A DNA stretch of 64,000 nt from Bombyx mori (GCF_030269925.1 NC_085119.1:15597001-15661000); one strand, 5' to 3'. Shown: positions 47,260-57,428, counted from the stretch's first letter. Made by a program: numbers and translations. The notes: a model not told the origin generated them from the letters alone.

Positions 47260-47470
47260 CCTACCTAAGCTGATAGCCCTAGCGGCTATTTCAGCGTAGC
47301 CTTAACTTTAGTAGGTGAGCTCACGGGGCTCAAACCTGACGATGTTGCTAACACGAACCCTAGCAAGAGTCGTGCTTCGCAGAATCTACCACCGGATCGG
47401 AAACGCGACCCACTGAGAAGATCCGGCGAGAAACTCAGTGGGCTGTGTCTGAGAGTAACCTCGTCACAGT
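47192..47470 (-). mobile_element. Family B non-LTR copy with 68-bp poly(A)
   Basis: The poly(T) tract at 47,192-47,259 is the poly(A) tail of a minus-strand family B copy (adjacent CCTACCTAAGCTGATAGC). It fixes the orientation of the family. The element contains both arms CCCACTGAG and CTCAGTGGG. The long uninterrupted tail suggests this is the youngest family B copy. Confidence 0.82.
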
Positions 47471-47695
47471 CTGGTATTTTCATAAAATTAATTCTTTCGT
47501 AGACAGAAAAGCATACGACTCACTTTAAGGTAAATTATGACTATTGCTCATGGAAGTTTAGAACGCCACGTGCACAACCAGGGGTCTAAAATAAATAGCT
47601 AAATACATTTAGTACTTGTCAAAGGATTGCTTACAAAACTCACTAATAATATGTACGTAATGCGGTTTACTACAATTAAATTTTTATTGTTTGTC

Positions 47696-48090
47696 ATGTA
47701 GATTTCGTACTTAGAACTTTTATTTATGGTCAGGCATATTCGAAGTGGCTTGCCATCTTGCCCAGTTCTGCTTCTAAACTGTCATAGATTACGGCTTCTT
47801 AAACTACTACTACTACCACTACTACTACTACCACTACTACTACCACTACTACTACTACCACTACTACTACTACCACTACTACTACCACTACTACTACTAC
47901 CACTACTACTACTACCATTACTACCACTACCACTACTAATACTACTACTCTGAAGTTTTTATTCCTTGTCGTGCCAATTTCGTATTTAAAAAAAAAACTT
48001 TGAGTAGAGGTTTATTGTAAGTGACCCACCATCCTACCCAGTTCTGCTTCTTAACAGTGATGGGTTACAGTTCGAAGAGTTTAAAGTGGT
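47696..48090. repeat. Decayed ~270-bp-spaced duplication around the microsatellite
   Basis: CCCAGTTCTGCTTCTAAACT at 47,761 and CCCAGTTCTGCTTCTTAACA at 48,039 are embedded in longer similar context on both sides (ATTTCGTA, then GCCATC/ACCATC). The ACT microsatellite lies between the two. Confidence 0.6.
47803..47948. repeat. ACT/ACC compound microsatellite
   Basis: About 145 bp of CTACTACTACCACTACT-type triplets. Its frame gives a Leu/Pro-rich peptide, an artefact of the repeat. Confidence 0.97.
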
Positions 48091-48848
48091 AGTCGTTATA
48101 AAACAAACAAAATTGACGGTCAATACTAAACATACGCTATTTAATCCAATGTAAGGATGTCAATCCGTACCTTCTCCCAGTCAAATAGAAAACTTCGTAA
48201 TGCGAATGTTAAAACAGATCTACAATCACTAAATCTACGTACAGCTCTTCTGAACATTGCACAGCGAACAAGGAATTGAATTAAAATTAACTTGAACTCA
48301 CATTGTCCGAGATAGTTTGGTTAGATAAGTTTCTTAGCTACTAATGCACCGTTTTATCTGTCTCGTTCACACGTGCAGCTTAATTACAAGCCCGAGCGAG
48401 AGGTGTGATCGAAGTTTCTCGCTTCTCGTCTATTCGGTTCTTAATTAAGCTTAACGTTAGTAATGTAGCGTTGCATTCAATTAGTCCAGAAGATTGACGA
48501 CGCGATCGTAGAAATAGACAAGGACGTGGAAGTTGCTATGCTCCGGAAGGAAAATGCTGTCTTCCTCGTTCCATTCTCACAAGTGCATCTCCGAATAGCT
48601 TGAACTTTTGTGATCAGTTAATTAGTCAGTAGACTGCCTGCACTTTTCTTAAAATCGGATGCACAGACAAACTCCAGAGCAATAAATATAATAATTGCCG
48701 TTAAAAAAAACAAATAATTTTAACAAAAAACTTTTATTTCGCTGTCGAAAATACTTATGAAATAAAAATAAATATAACTCTTCATTTGTGATATTTTAAA
48801 TTTCATTGAAGTTCTTTCAATAATTAATTCCATTTTATTTTGCTCTAG
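48091..48848. other. Unique DNA, no gene seen
   Basis: No coding or repeat signature recognised. Confidence 0.4.
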
Positions 48849-48971
48849 CCATTCGCTGATAGCCCAGCTCAAGGGCTCAACCTGAGAGAATTTGCTAGCT
48901 CTAGCCTTAGCAAGAGCAGTATTTCGCAGAATCTACCACTGGATTGGAACCGCAATCTACTGAGAAGAACC
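48849..48971 (-). mobile_element. Family B internal fragment joined to Bm1
   Basis: CATTCGCTGATAGCCCAGCT through GCAAGAGCAGTATTTCGCAG to CTGAGAAGAACCGA, ending directly at a Bm1 copy. Both are on the minus strand. Confidence 0.7.
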
Positions 48972-49172
48972 GACCTTGAGATATGAGTTAAAAGGTCTCA
49001 GTATAGTTACAACGGCTGCCCACCCTTCAAACCGAAACGCATTGCTGATTCACGACAGAAATAGGCGGGGTGATGGTACCTACCCGTGTGGACTCACAAG
49101 ACGTCCTACCACCAGTAATTACGTATACGAATGCACCGAACGTCTTATCCTTTAAGCCACAACGACTTCAAA
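48972..49172 (-). mobile_element. Bm1 SINE with internal deletion
   Basis: Includes the 3' middle (GAGATATGAGTTAAAAGGTC) to CCACCAGTAATTACG, then jumps to the head (GAATGCACCGAACGTCTTAT to AGCCACAACGACTTC). About 150 bases between are missing, as is the 3' end. Confidence 0.82.
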
Positions 49173-49689
49173 ATGGCATCCTTCAAACCCGAGCGAATAA
49201 TTCCTTCGCTTCAGAAGTACGCTAAGCTAAAGTCCCAACCCTTAATAACTTACAATAAGTCAAACGCGCGTCACGCACACACGTGCCTTAATTAAACCAC
49301 AAATAGTATATACACTCAGTACACCATTTTAAAGATTAATATTTTCCCATTGTATAACATTCGCTATTGTTCTGAGAAGACGTTTTCGCTGAAGGTATAA
49401 AGGCTTTATAAAGTGGTAATTTAATACAGAGATCCCGTCTAATTGTTTGTAGTGTTTCACGCTTTTGTTGCTGTTCATGGTCTAGATTGCGTTCGCGATC
49501 GATTTAATTAGTTAAAATTATCAAGTTGGATTTTTTAGGTGTAGTTCGGATGTTCATGGTGATTTTTTGAAACCGTAATCTAGTGTTTCGGCCCAAACTT
49601 GACGGTATTAATGTGGCAATAGTCATGAGTGAGTACTTTTTACTACGTAGTAAAAAGAATAGAAAAAAGAATAGTATAGAAAACTGTCT
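49173..49689. other. Unique DNA, no gene seen
   Basis: Short frames only. Confidence 0.4.
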
Positions 49690-50165
49690 GGTTCGCTAAT
49701 GCATTCGCAACGTTCGGATTGTCGATAATCCCATTCTTACGGATCGTTTGGAACCTCTGGGTCTGCGGAGGGACTTCGGTTCCCTGTGTATTCTGTACCG
49801 TATGTTCCATGGTGAGTGCTCTGAGGAATTGTTCGAGATGATACCGACATCTCGTTTTTATCATCGCACCGCCTGCCACCGGAGTAGAGTTCATCCATAC
49901 TACCTGGAGCTACTACGTTCATCCACAGTGCGTTTCCAGAGATCTTTTTTGCCACGTACCATCCGGCTTTGGAATGAGCTCCCGTCTACGGTGTTTCCCG
50001 AGCGCTATGACATGTCCTTCTTCAAACGAGGCTTGTGGAGAGTATTAAACGGTAGGCAGCGGCTTGGCTCTGCCCCCGACATTGCTGACGTCCATGAGCG
50101 ACGGTAACCACTCACCATCAGGTGGGCCGTATGCTCGTCTGCATATACGGATATAATAAATAAAA
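49690..50165 (+). pseudogene. Family L non-LTR C-terminus and 3' end, copy 1
   Basis: Encodes about 120 residues in frame from near 49,699, including NPILTDRLEPLGLRRDFGS, MFHGECSEELFEMIP and LWNELPSTVFPERYDMSFF, ending in an Arg-Arg stop. This is the region after the reverse transcriptase domain of a lepidopteran non-LTR element. The 3' UTR ends in GGATATAATAAATAAAAAA. A neighbouring copy at 50,697 is about 95% identical by eye, in the same orientation. It is 5'-truncated, so no working enzyme is encoded. The minus-strand frames over it are shadows. Confidence 0.85.
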
Positions 50166-50214
50166 AACCTAACAGGCTAAATAAAAAGCTTTCTAAATAA
50201 ATTAAATACGAAAG

Positions 50215-50525
50215 ACAACACATGTCTACTTACAACTTTCATAATGAAAGAACAAAATAATAATAATAAATAAATAAATATTTACTAACAATCACGCCAC
50301 GTTAACTGGTCCCGTGGTAAGTTCGTAAAGAACTTGTGTTACAGGTACCAGATAACGGAAATAAATGTAAGATTTTTATTATACACATACATATATTTAA
50401 TATACATCCATAACCCTGGAAAAGACATTTATATTTATCATACAAATATCTTTCCTTGGCGGGATTCGAACCTGCACCCCCCTTATGTAGTGACCATGTT
50501 ACTTACCACTACACCAGACGGCCGT
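50215..50525 (-). mobile_element. tRNA-derived SINE (family T), full copy
   Basis: On the minus strand it starts with a tRNA-like head: GCCGTCTGGTGTAGTGGTAA (box A) and, about 30 bases later, GGTTCGAATCCCGCC (box B). Body follows, then a 3' region with TTATTTATTTATTATTATTA and CATTATGAAAGTTGTAAGTA. Two other copies flank the Jockey element. Confidence 0.8.
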
Positions 50526-50696
50526 TAAATCATATGATCTATTTATAAATACACAAAGACAAAACAGTTCAATATCAATGTTCTTCTTGGTTTGTCAACT
50601 GATTTATTTATTACGAGAATAAACATGTTATTTCGGATTCCCCTGATTCACTCCCAATGCTTTTAGGCATTCCAAGCAGACTTACACTTAATCACA
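50526..50696. other. Spacer, no feature seen
   Basis: Unassigned AT-rich DNA between the SINE and the second family L copy. Confidence 0.4.
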
Positions 50697-51130
50697 ACTG
50701 TAATCGTTTGGAACCTCTGGGTCTGCGGAGGGACTTCGGTTGCCTCTGTATTTTGTACCGTATGTTCCATGGGGAGTGCTCTGAGGAATTGTTCGAGATG
50801 ATACCAGCATCTCGTTTTTACCATCGCACCGCCCGCCACCGGAGTAGAGTTCATCCATACTACCTGGAGCCACTGCGGTCATCCACAGTGCGTTTCCAGA
50901 GGTTTTTTTTGCCACGTACCATCCGGCTATGGAATGAGCTCCCCTCCACGGTGTTTCCCGAGCGCTATGACATGTCCTTCTTCAAACGAGACTTGTGGAG
51001 AGTATTAAGCGGTAGGCAGCGGCTTGGCTCTGCCCCTGTCATTGCTGGAGTCCATGGGCGACGGTAACCACTTACCATCAGGTGGGCCGTATGCCCGTCT
51101 GCCTACAAAGGCAATAAAAAAAATAAAAAA
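50697..51130 (+). pseudogene. Family L non-LTR C-terminus and 3' end, copy 2
   Basis: Homology to copy 1 begins at TCGTTTGGAACCTCTGGG and runs to the tail (TGCCTACAAAGGCAATAAAA). Encodes RLEPLGLRRDFGCLCILYRM and continues open to the Arg-Arg stop at 51,067. The 136-codon frame starts a little upstream in unrelated sequence, so its first ~17 residues are not part of the element. Confidence 0.85.
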
Positions 51131-51619
51131 ATCTAGTATAACATATAAGTAATGATATATAGTATAATATAATAACAACGATTTATTTAACGAAATGAAA
51201 AAGAAAGGAAGACAATTTTAAGGATTTTTTCTTTATTGTGAGGGCAAATTAACATAACTAAAGACTTCTACACTTAGTAGACTGCGAGACTCAACTAATT
51301 TAAATAGGATATACCTAAATTTATTTTGTAGCTACGATAATATATTCTAACTACATTTTTGACACAAAATACGCAAGATTAAAATTCAAGAAAATTTCTT
51401 GGAAAAATTTGATGCTTACGTCACATACTGTAGTGTACTGTATTGTACTGTGTATTATTTAGGAACGAAACCTATTTTGTAGAAACAACTCGCACCGAAT
51501 AAAATAGCATAATGTATGTTATTAAAGTTGTTTTTGATGTCAGAGAAAATGTACTGCTTGTTTGTTCGTTGTGTTTTCTTTACTTGTGTTCGGGCCATAT
51601 AAAAATGTTGTGAGGAACA
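51131..51619. other. AT-rich DNA, no gene seen
   Basis: No coding or repeat signature apart from short AT runs (a small TGTACTGTATTGTACTGTG repeat at about 51,432). Confidence 0.4.
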
Positions 51620-51700
51620 ATCAAATAATAATAAATAATATAAATATTTAATAACGATCACGCCACGTTAACTGGTCCCGTGATAAGTTCGTAAAGAACT
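51620..51700 (-). mobile_element. Family T SINE 3' fragment abutting Jockey
   Basis: AATAATAATAAATAATATAA through ACGCCACGTTAACTGGTCCC to GTAAAGAACT, ending exactly where the Jockey poly(A) begins. The head side of this SINE is absent here. Confidence 0.75.
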
Positions 51701-51704
51701 TTTT

Positions 51705-51735
<31 letters not shown>

Positions 51736-51843
51736 CTATACAGTAAGCTGTCGTAAGACATTCAACCGTAGTTTTGATAAAAACAATTTCGGCGGTGCAT
51801 GCACATGTCCATTGACATGTCCATATCAATTAATCTACTTAAT

Positions 51844-54549
51844 CTACAGTAGATCTAGAAGATCTTGAGGCACTCTTCTTCTGAGTCTTCTTGTAGTCAT
51901 TTGGTTGTCCATTAAATGCTTAGCAAGGTTATTGGGATGGGCTTCCAATCTTACGCAATAGGCTTTAGCTCGATGGATTACTTCATCTTTGACTTTTCTA
52001 ATGGCAAGATCATAATGGATTCTTTCATTTGTAACATACCATGGTGCGTTCACTATCATTCTGAGCGTTTTTGATTGAAATCTTTGAAGGATTTCAATAT
52101 TTGAGTTTGACGCAGTACCCCACAATTGGATGCCATATGACCAAATGGGTTTAATAATAGATTTGTATAGTAAAAGCTTGTTTTCAACTGACAGTTGAGA
52201 CTTTCTATTAAGAAGCCAATACAATTTACGTATTTGCTGACCCACCGCAAGACGCTTGGTGAATATATGTTTTCTCCAAGTCAGTCTCCTATCCAGGTAC
52301 ATCCCTAAGTACTTTGCATTTTCAGATTGTGGGATCTCTATATTATTCAAGGTGACTGCAGGACAAGTTTGTCTTCGAGTGGTGAAAGTAACTTGTACAG
52401 ACTTAGATTCATTCGCTTTGATGCGCCATTTTTTTAGCCAAGTGTTGATATTATGAAGGCTGTTCTGAAGTTTATAAGAAGCTTCGTTTGGATCATCGTC
52501 CATGGTCATTATTGCGGTGTCATCAGCAAAAGTTCCCATTATCGTACCATCAGTTTCGGGCAAATCAGCTGTATACAATAGATATAAAGTGGGTCCAATG
52601 ACACTGCCTTGGGGAACACCGGCATTAATTGAATGGAGAGGCGATATTTCATCGCCGTGTTTAACAAAATAATATCGGCTACTCAAATAAGATTCAATGA
52701 AAAAATAAAAGCTGGAAGGAATCTTCTTTTTAATTTTGAGTAAAAGTCCTTCATGCCAAACTCGATCGAAGGCCTGAGATATATCCAAGAAGGCAGCCGT
52801 GCAGTATTTTTTTCCCTCAAAAGCTCCATTAATATGTTCAACAAGTCTGTGAATTTGTTCGATTGTACTATGTTTCCGTCTAAAGCCAAACTGATGATCT
52901 GGGATTAGTTTTTTCGTTTCAATAATAGGATTCAATCTTGCGAGAAACAGAATCTCCATGACCTTGGAGGGTACAGAGAGCAAACTGATAGGACGGTAAG
53001 ATTTCACGTCCTCGCCACTTTTTCCAGGTTTAGGTATCATCTTAATTTGAGCTACCTTCCATAAGTGAGGCACAAACTTAAGTCTGAACATAGCATTGTA
53101 TAATTGGGTCAAGAAAGTAATTCCCTCTTGAGGTAACTCTTTTAAAATAGTTGCTGTTATTAGATCATATCCTGGTGATTTATTAGGGTCAAGATTATTT
53201 ATGACAGATCTTGTTTCGGATTTACTAATTTTTTTGAAAGGAACCTCAATAACATGCTCATTCAATTCTGATTCATTGGGAGGCATAGCCGAATTATCCA
53301 TCGCATTTGGTGTAAATACATTATCCAGGTGTTCAGCGAAGGCCTTAGCTTTGTCTAGATCGCTAGTGGCCCATGTTCCATCAGATTTCCGTAGAGGAGG
53401 TTGGTGGTTTATAGGACGTTTAAGGTATTTGGTAGCCTTCCATAGCGAATAGTCTGTTTTCGATGTGGCATCCAGCTCCTGCATGTATGTATTTGTTTTT
53501 TCGTTTCTCTCACGAGCCAAATGTATTTTCAATTTTGTAATACTGTAATTAAATATTTTTTTGTCATCAGGATGCCTCGTAGTTTGCCATCGTTTTCTTA
53601 ATCGCCTTTTTTCTGATAACAACGTTTTGATTAAAGGAGAACATTGCGATGGTTTTACAATTGGTGGGACGGGTGTCGCCTGCCAAGCAGAATGTTGTAC
53701 AATAAAGTTAAAATGTTTAACACCGTCCGCAATGTCATCCTCTGTTTTTAGAGGTAGATTGATGTCCAAAGAGCCAGATACCAATATACGAAAGTAATCC
53801 CAATCGGTCCTGCAAGAATGCAGTCTACATGTTTTCATTTTCCTGGCTATATTTCGACTGAGCGTTATTATGACTGGGGAGTGATCAGATGAGAGATCAA
53901 AACTGGACGTACACTCTATACCTGCATTATTGATGCCTTTTGTGATACAAAAATCTAACAAGTCTGGTACCTTCCTTTTGTCACTCGGCCAATATGTTGG
54001 CTCGCCAGTTGAACAAACATTTAATCTTAGTCGTTCAATGCAAGAAAGTAACTGTCTTCCCTTCGTTGTCACAGTTCGAGACCCCCAGCTTGTATGCTTA
54101 GCATTATAATCTCCACCAGCCATAAATCTATGTCCTAAGGAATTAAAAAACTTTTCATAATCTTCATTCTTAACGTTATGTTTTGGAGGGCTGTAAAGTG
54201 CCGATATGGTGATGGGTCCCACCCAGTCTTGAACAACGATGTTTGTTGCTTGTATTATATCAGTACAGTAATGAGATCCTTCATAGTGCTTGATGTTACT
54301 TCTGATTATAATTGCACTTCCTCCGTGGGCGGAGCCATCTGGGTGCATTGTGTGATACACATCATAATTTGGTATATTGAAGTAACTCATCTTGGTGAAG
54401 TGTGTTTCTGAGATCAGAAATATGTCTATTTTGTTTACTTCAATGTATTTTTTAACCTCTAAGGTGTGTTGTGACAGGCCATTGGCGTTCCATATAACTA
54501 TTTTGATGGAATCGAATTTGGTATAAGTTTTGTTGTTAGAGATATAATT
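51844..54549 (-). CDS. Jockey-clade ORF2: endonuclease and reverse transcriptase
   Basis: The protein nicks target DNA and copies its own RNA there (target-primed reverse transcription). The first ATG in frame is at 54,390 and gives 848 residues, but the frame is open 53 codons further up to 54,549. Those codons include KIVIWNANGL and FLISETHFTK, the start of the APE-type endonuclease with its Asn and catalytic Glu. The true product therefore begins upstream of the ATG, without an in-frame AUG, in the overlap with the ORF1 end (stop at 54,498-54,500). From the ATG: endonuclease GGDYNAKH at residues 92-99 and SSDHSPV at 167-173; reverse transcriptase SYRPISLLS at 464-472, FLDISQAFDRVWH at 534-546, GVPQGS at 591-596 and the catalytic FADD at 621-624. 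The thumb and C-terminal region includes LQRFQSKTLRMIVNAPWYVT (768-787), typical of Jockey-clade elements. No RNase H domain is seen, as is usual for the clade. All catalytic residues I can check are present. Confidence 0.92.
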   Translation of the reverse strand, partial: NYISNNKTYTKFDSIKIVIWNANGLSQHTLEVKKYIEVNKIDIFLISETHFTKMSYFNIPNYDVYHTMHPDGSAHGGSAIIIRSNIKHYEGSHYCTDIIQATNIVVQDWVGPITISALYSPPKHNVKNEDYEKFFNSLGHRFMAGGDYNAKHTSWGSRTVTTKGRQLLSCIERLRLNVCSTGEPTYWPSDKRKVPDLLDFCITKGINNAGIECTSSFDLSSDHSPVIITLSRNIARKMKTCRLHSCRTDWDYFRILVSGSLDINLPLKTEDDIADGVKHFNFIVQHSAWQATPVPPIVKPSQCSPLIKTLLSEKRRLRKRWQTTRHPDDKKIFNYSITKLKIHLARERNEKTNTYMQELDATSKTDYSLWKATKYLKRPINHQPPLRKSDGTWATSDLDKAKAFAEHLDNVFTPNAMDNSAMPPNESELNEHVIEVPFKKISKSETRSVINNLDPNKSPGYDLITATILKELPQEGITFLTQLYNAMFRLKFVPHLWKVAQIKMIPKPGKSGEDVKSYRPISLLSVPSKVMEILFLARLNPIIETKKLIPDHQFGFRRKHSTIEQIHRLVEHINGAFEGKKYCTAAFLDISQAFDRVWHEGLLLKIKKKIPSSFYFFIESYLSSRYYFVKHGDEISPLHSINAGVPQGSVIGPTLYLLYTADLPETDGTIMGTFADDTAIMTMDDDPNEASYKLQNSLHNINTWLKKWRIKANESKSVQVTFTTRRQTCPAVTLNNIEIPQSENAKYLGMYLDRRLTWRKHIFTKRLAVGQQIRKLYWLLNRKSQLSVENKLLLYKSIIKPIWSYGIQLWGTASNSNIEILQRFQSKTLRMIVNAPWYVTNERIHYDLAIRKVKDEVIHRAKAYCVRLEAHPNNLAKHLMDNQMTTRRLRRRVPQDLLDLL

Positions 54550-55577
54550 AGATTAGTCATAGTTGTTAGTTGTGTCATTATCTGTTTCATCATATCCATT
54601 AACTCCCGTATGTCATTACTATTATTGTAGGTTTCATTATATTTATTATTTCCATTTGTATTATGATTGATTGTATTATGATTATAATTATTATTATTAG
54701 ATGTAGGCATATTTTCTGATAAGTGAGCTGTTATTGGGTAGCCAGCTAACACTTCACTATATGTAGGGTTTCGCTGGCTGAGTTGGGGATTAGATTGTTG
54801 TTTAGACATTTTGTATGCAATCTGTGTCTTTTTCTTTTCATATTGTGATGGAAACCTGATTTTCTCTAACTCCCTATAGATGCTACATCCCTTGTAATTT
54901 GCAGGATGATTTCCACCACAAAGAACGCATTTAACATCATCAGATCTAGTTTTCCGACTACATTTGGCTGATAGGTGGTCTCCTGCACATTTTATGCATT
55001 TTGGACTCCTTCTACAATAGGTTTTAGTGTGACCATATTGTTGGCAATTTCCACACTGTGGTATTTCTCGTTTAGGTCTTGGAGGCTCAAATATTACTCT
55101 GCAGTGAAGGAGGGATTTTATGTCGTAGATAGATTTGTTATTTTCTTTCTGTTTGAGTTCCACCGTAAACATAGGTAAAGGTTCCTTAGTGATCCTGCGT
55201 TTAACATTCCAGATATTTGTACATTCATGCTCAAGGTGCGACAGAGCTTCTTTTATGTCCTCTGGATCAGTAGATGGATGCATATTTTTTAGCATCACTT
55301 TGAAGTTTCTGTCTTCCTTTGGTTTGTATGTATAAAATTCAGTGTTTTTGTTCTCAAGTTCTTTGACTATTTTTATGTAAGTATCAGGAGCTTTTGGTTG
55401 AATTTTAACACGTTCGTTTGGTAACACTTTAAGTTCATAACTATCATCTCCAACATTGTTTAAAAGTGTTATAAGAGGCTTTATATTGCTCACTCTGTCT
55501 ACAAATATTGGGGGTGGTTTAGGTAACTTCACCTCAGTATCGGTTTTATCCGTGGGTTCACCGGGGCTATGACACGC
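54498..55577 (-). CDS. Jockey-clade ORF1 (gag-like), N-terminally truncated
   Basis: RNA-binding partner of ORF2 in the retrotransposition particle. About 358 residues remain. The apparent GTG start at 55,583 lies at the junction with the flanking SINE, so the natural N-terminus is missing; Jockey ORF1 proteins are usually longer. Toward the C-terminus are three zinc knuckles: CGNCQQYGHTKTYC, CIKCAGDHLSAKC and a third starting CVLCGGNHPANYKGC. Upstream is the conserved basic/aromatic region before the knuckles (LLHCRVIFEPPRPKREIPQ). The end is Asn-rich and Thr-rich. ORF2 overlaps its last ~50 bases in another frame, which suggests coupled translation. A start codon was lost with the 5' end, so the copy cannot make normal ORF1. 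Confidence 0.88.
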   Translation of the reverse strand, partial: ACHSPGEPTDKTDTEVKLPKPPPIFVDRVSNIKPLITLLNNVGDDSYELKVLPNERVKIQPKAPDTYIKIVKELENKNTEFYTYKPKEDRNFKVMLKNMHPSTDPEDIKEALSHLEHECTNIWNVKRRITKEPLPMFTVELKQKENNKSIYDIKSLLHCRVIFEPPRPKREIPQCGNCQQYGHTKTYCRRSPKCIKCAGDHLSAKCSRKTRSDDVKCVLCGGNHPANYKGCSIYRELEKIRFPSQYEKKKTQIAYKMSKQQSNPQLSQRNPTYSEVLAGYPITAHLSENMPTSNNNNYNHNTINHNTNGNNKYNETYNNSNDIRELMDMMKQIMTQLTTMTNLIISLTTKLIPNSIPSK

Positions 55578-55852
55578 TAACACATGTCTACTTACTTACA
55601 ACTTTCATAATGAAAGAACAAAATAATAATAATAAATAAATAAATATTTACTAACAATCACGCCACGTTGACTGGTCCCGTGATAAGCTCGTAAAGAACT
55701 TGTGTTACAGGTATCAGATAACGGAAATAAATGTAAGACTTTTATTATACATATACATATATTTAAGATACATCCATAACCCTGGAAAAGACATTTATAT
55801 TTATCATACAAATATCTTACCTTGGCGGGATTCGAACCCGCGACCCTCTTGT
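55578..55852 (-). mobile_element. Family T SINE, near full copy
   Basis: Starts at plus AACACATGTCTACTTACTTA, matches 50,215-50,525 and includes box B (GGCGGGATTCGAACCCGCG on plus). Truncated within the head after CCCTCTTGTGTG. Confidence 0.8.
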
Positions 55853-56084
55853 GTGGTTAAACAATCACAAGTATCATTGTTCTGTGTATCCACTTCATTA
55901 GGATAGTTCATCAAAAGTCTTTAGCTTGAGCTAATTGGACTAAAAGAAGACACCATTACATCCATCTCTATAGTACTCTTTCTTTTCGATCACGAAGCCA
56001 TGGGAGCGATAGAAAAAGATTATGGCAGCAGATAAGATTTTCAATTGAAACCCAAGAAAACATTGAATAGATTAGATTATTTTG
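55853..56084. other. Spacer, no feature seen
   Basis: Unassigned DNA. Confidence 0.4.
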
Positions 56085-56087
56085 TGG

Positions 56088-56325
56088 TAGGATATCTTCT
56101 GAGCCCGCAGGGATAGGCACCACCACCCTGCCTGCTTTTGCCGCGACGCAGTAATTCATTTCGGCTTGAAGGGTAAAGCAGCCGTTGTTCTGAAAAAACA
56201 GAGACTTAGAACTCAAGTTTCAGGGTGTGTGGCGACATTTACGTTTTTGATGTCTATGGACTCCGCTGACTACTTAACACCAGGTGGACCGTGAGCTCGT
56301 CCACACATCTCAACAATAAATAAAT
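56088..56325 (+). mobile_element. Bm1 SINE, short form, old
   Basis: Starts ATTTTGTGGTAGGATATC at the shared boundary and ends ATCTCAACAATAAATAAAT. Heavily diverged. Confidence 0.8.
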
Positions 56326-56605
56326 AAATCACTCACCAATAGTCGATCGGCCGCGTTGCACTTCATATAGTAGCCAACTCTTACTGGTGACTTAGAAACG
56401 ACAGCTATCAGCAAATGCTTTAGTAATTTAAGTCACTCATCTCAATGGTTTGGTAGAGACGCAAAAAGAAATGGTACACATTATTTGTTCTGTTGTTGCC
56501 AAAAGAACGTACACCCTACGTCTTTTCATCTGCCTCCGTAAATCGTTGTCTTAATTAAAACTACTTTGAAAACTTAAGGTTGGCTAGCATATTTTTATAT
56601 TATTA

Positions 56606-56814
56606 CTAGCTGACCCGGCAGACTTCGTAGTGCCTCAATCGACAAATAAAAGACCGAAACTTTATTTAATTCCGAGAATTTTCATATTTATCTACCTTTT
56701 AAACCTTCCCTGGACTTCGACAAATAATTTAAGACCAAAATTAGCCAAATCGGTGCAACTGTTCTCGAGTTTTAGCGAGATTAACGAACAGCAATTCATT
56801 TTTATACATATAGA
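56606..56814 (-). mobile_element. Helitron H1, internally deleted
   Basis: The complement ends CTGCCGGGTCAGCTAG at 56,606 and begins TCTATATGTATAAAAATGAA at 56,814. The segment with the TTTGTATAAAATAAACTT part and Thr/Arg-like GC stem is deleted, leaving about 209 bp. Flanks fit an A/T insertion site. Confidence 0.85.
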
Positions 56815-57364
56815 TTACCGAGACTTCAAATTCTTTATAGCTTCCGTAGTTACGGACGAGCAAAGAGTTAATCGTCGACATTTGAATATTGTGCTAAGTT
56901 GATTAGTAAGCTAATATAATCAGGACCATATCGAGCGATTCCCTCTTGATAAATAAAAATAATTATTATTATAACCATTCAACAATATAAAAAAGCAAAT
57001 AATCAGAATCCCGCTTGTTTCATGGCTCAACTCGGAGGACATAATGTGCTGTCGTCGACTACACATAATGCGAGTCCTTGTATTTATCTGCTTTCTTTTG
57101 TTTATTTTTATATAATTCATTTTTATTTTTGGTTCTCGTGATAGAAGATACAATACACTGGAGATGCTGTAACGTCGTTCTGTGCTGGCCCTTTGTTTGA
57201 TGATATTTGATTGTGTTATAGAATAAGGGACGTAAAAAGTTGGCTCGTGGAGGATTCCTTATTCCTTCTTTATTCAGTTATCACTTAAGGTTGCGTGGGT
57301 TTGATATTTCGTTTTACTTCAGTGAGGACATGACGTCAGTAGAATATCAATAGTAAAAATTATG
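56815..57364. other. Unique DNA, no gene seen
   Basis: Short frames only. Confidence 0.4.
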
Positions 57365-57428
57365 ATTAGGTGGCACAGTGGTTAGTGAATTTGGCGGCTG
57401 GATCGAAGTTCTTGGACTCGATACCAAC
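57365..57428 (+). other. tRNA-like segment next to Bm1
   Basis: AGGTGGCACAGTGGTTAGTG resembles a box A region and GACTCGATACC a box B. It stops at the T-rich start of a Bm1 copy. More likely an old SINE head than a tRNA gene. Confidence 0.35.

Larger units (their letters stand above)
51701..55577 (-). mobile_element. Jockey-clade non-LTR retrotransposon, 5'-truncated
   Basis: Minus-strand element with a poly(A) of about 23 bases at its 3' end (plus 51,701-51,723, with AATAAATAAATT just before it), ORF2 and the C-terminal part of ORF1. The 5' end is cut inside ORF1 at about 55,577. Both flanks are copies of the tRNA-derived SINE family T, but I find no clear short target duplication. ORF2 has no internal stop, so the copy is relatively young. 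Confidence 0.9.

Noticed and set aside
47726..47953. Leu/Pro-rich 75-codon frame
   Set aside because: Produced by the ACT/ACC microsatellite.
52256..54411. Plus-strand frames of 66-83 codons
   Set aside because: Shadows of the Jockey ORF2 on the minus strand.
57365..57428. Possible tRNA gene
   Set aside because: The sequence is cut by a SINE and box B is poor; an old SINE head fits better.
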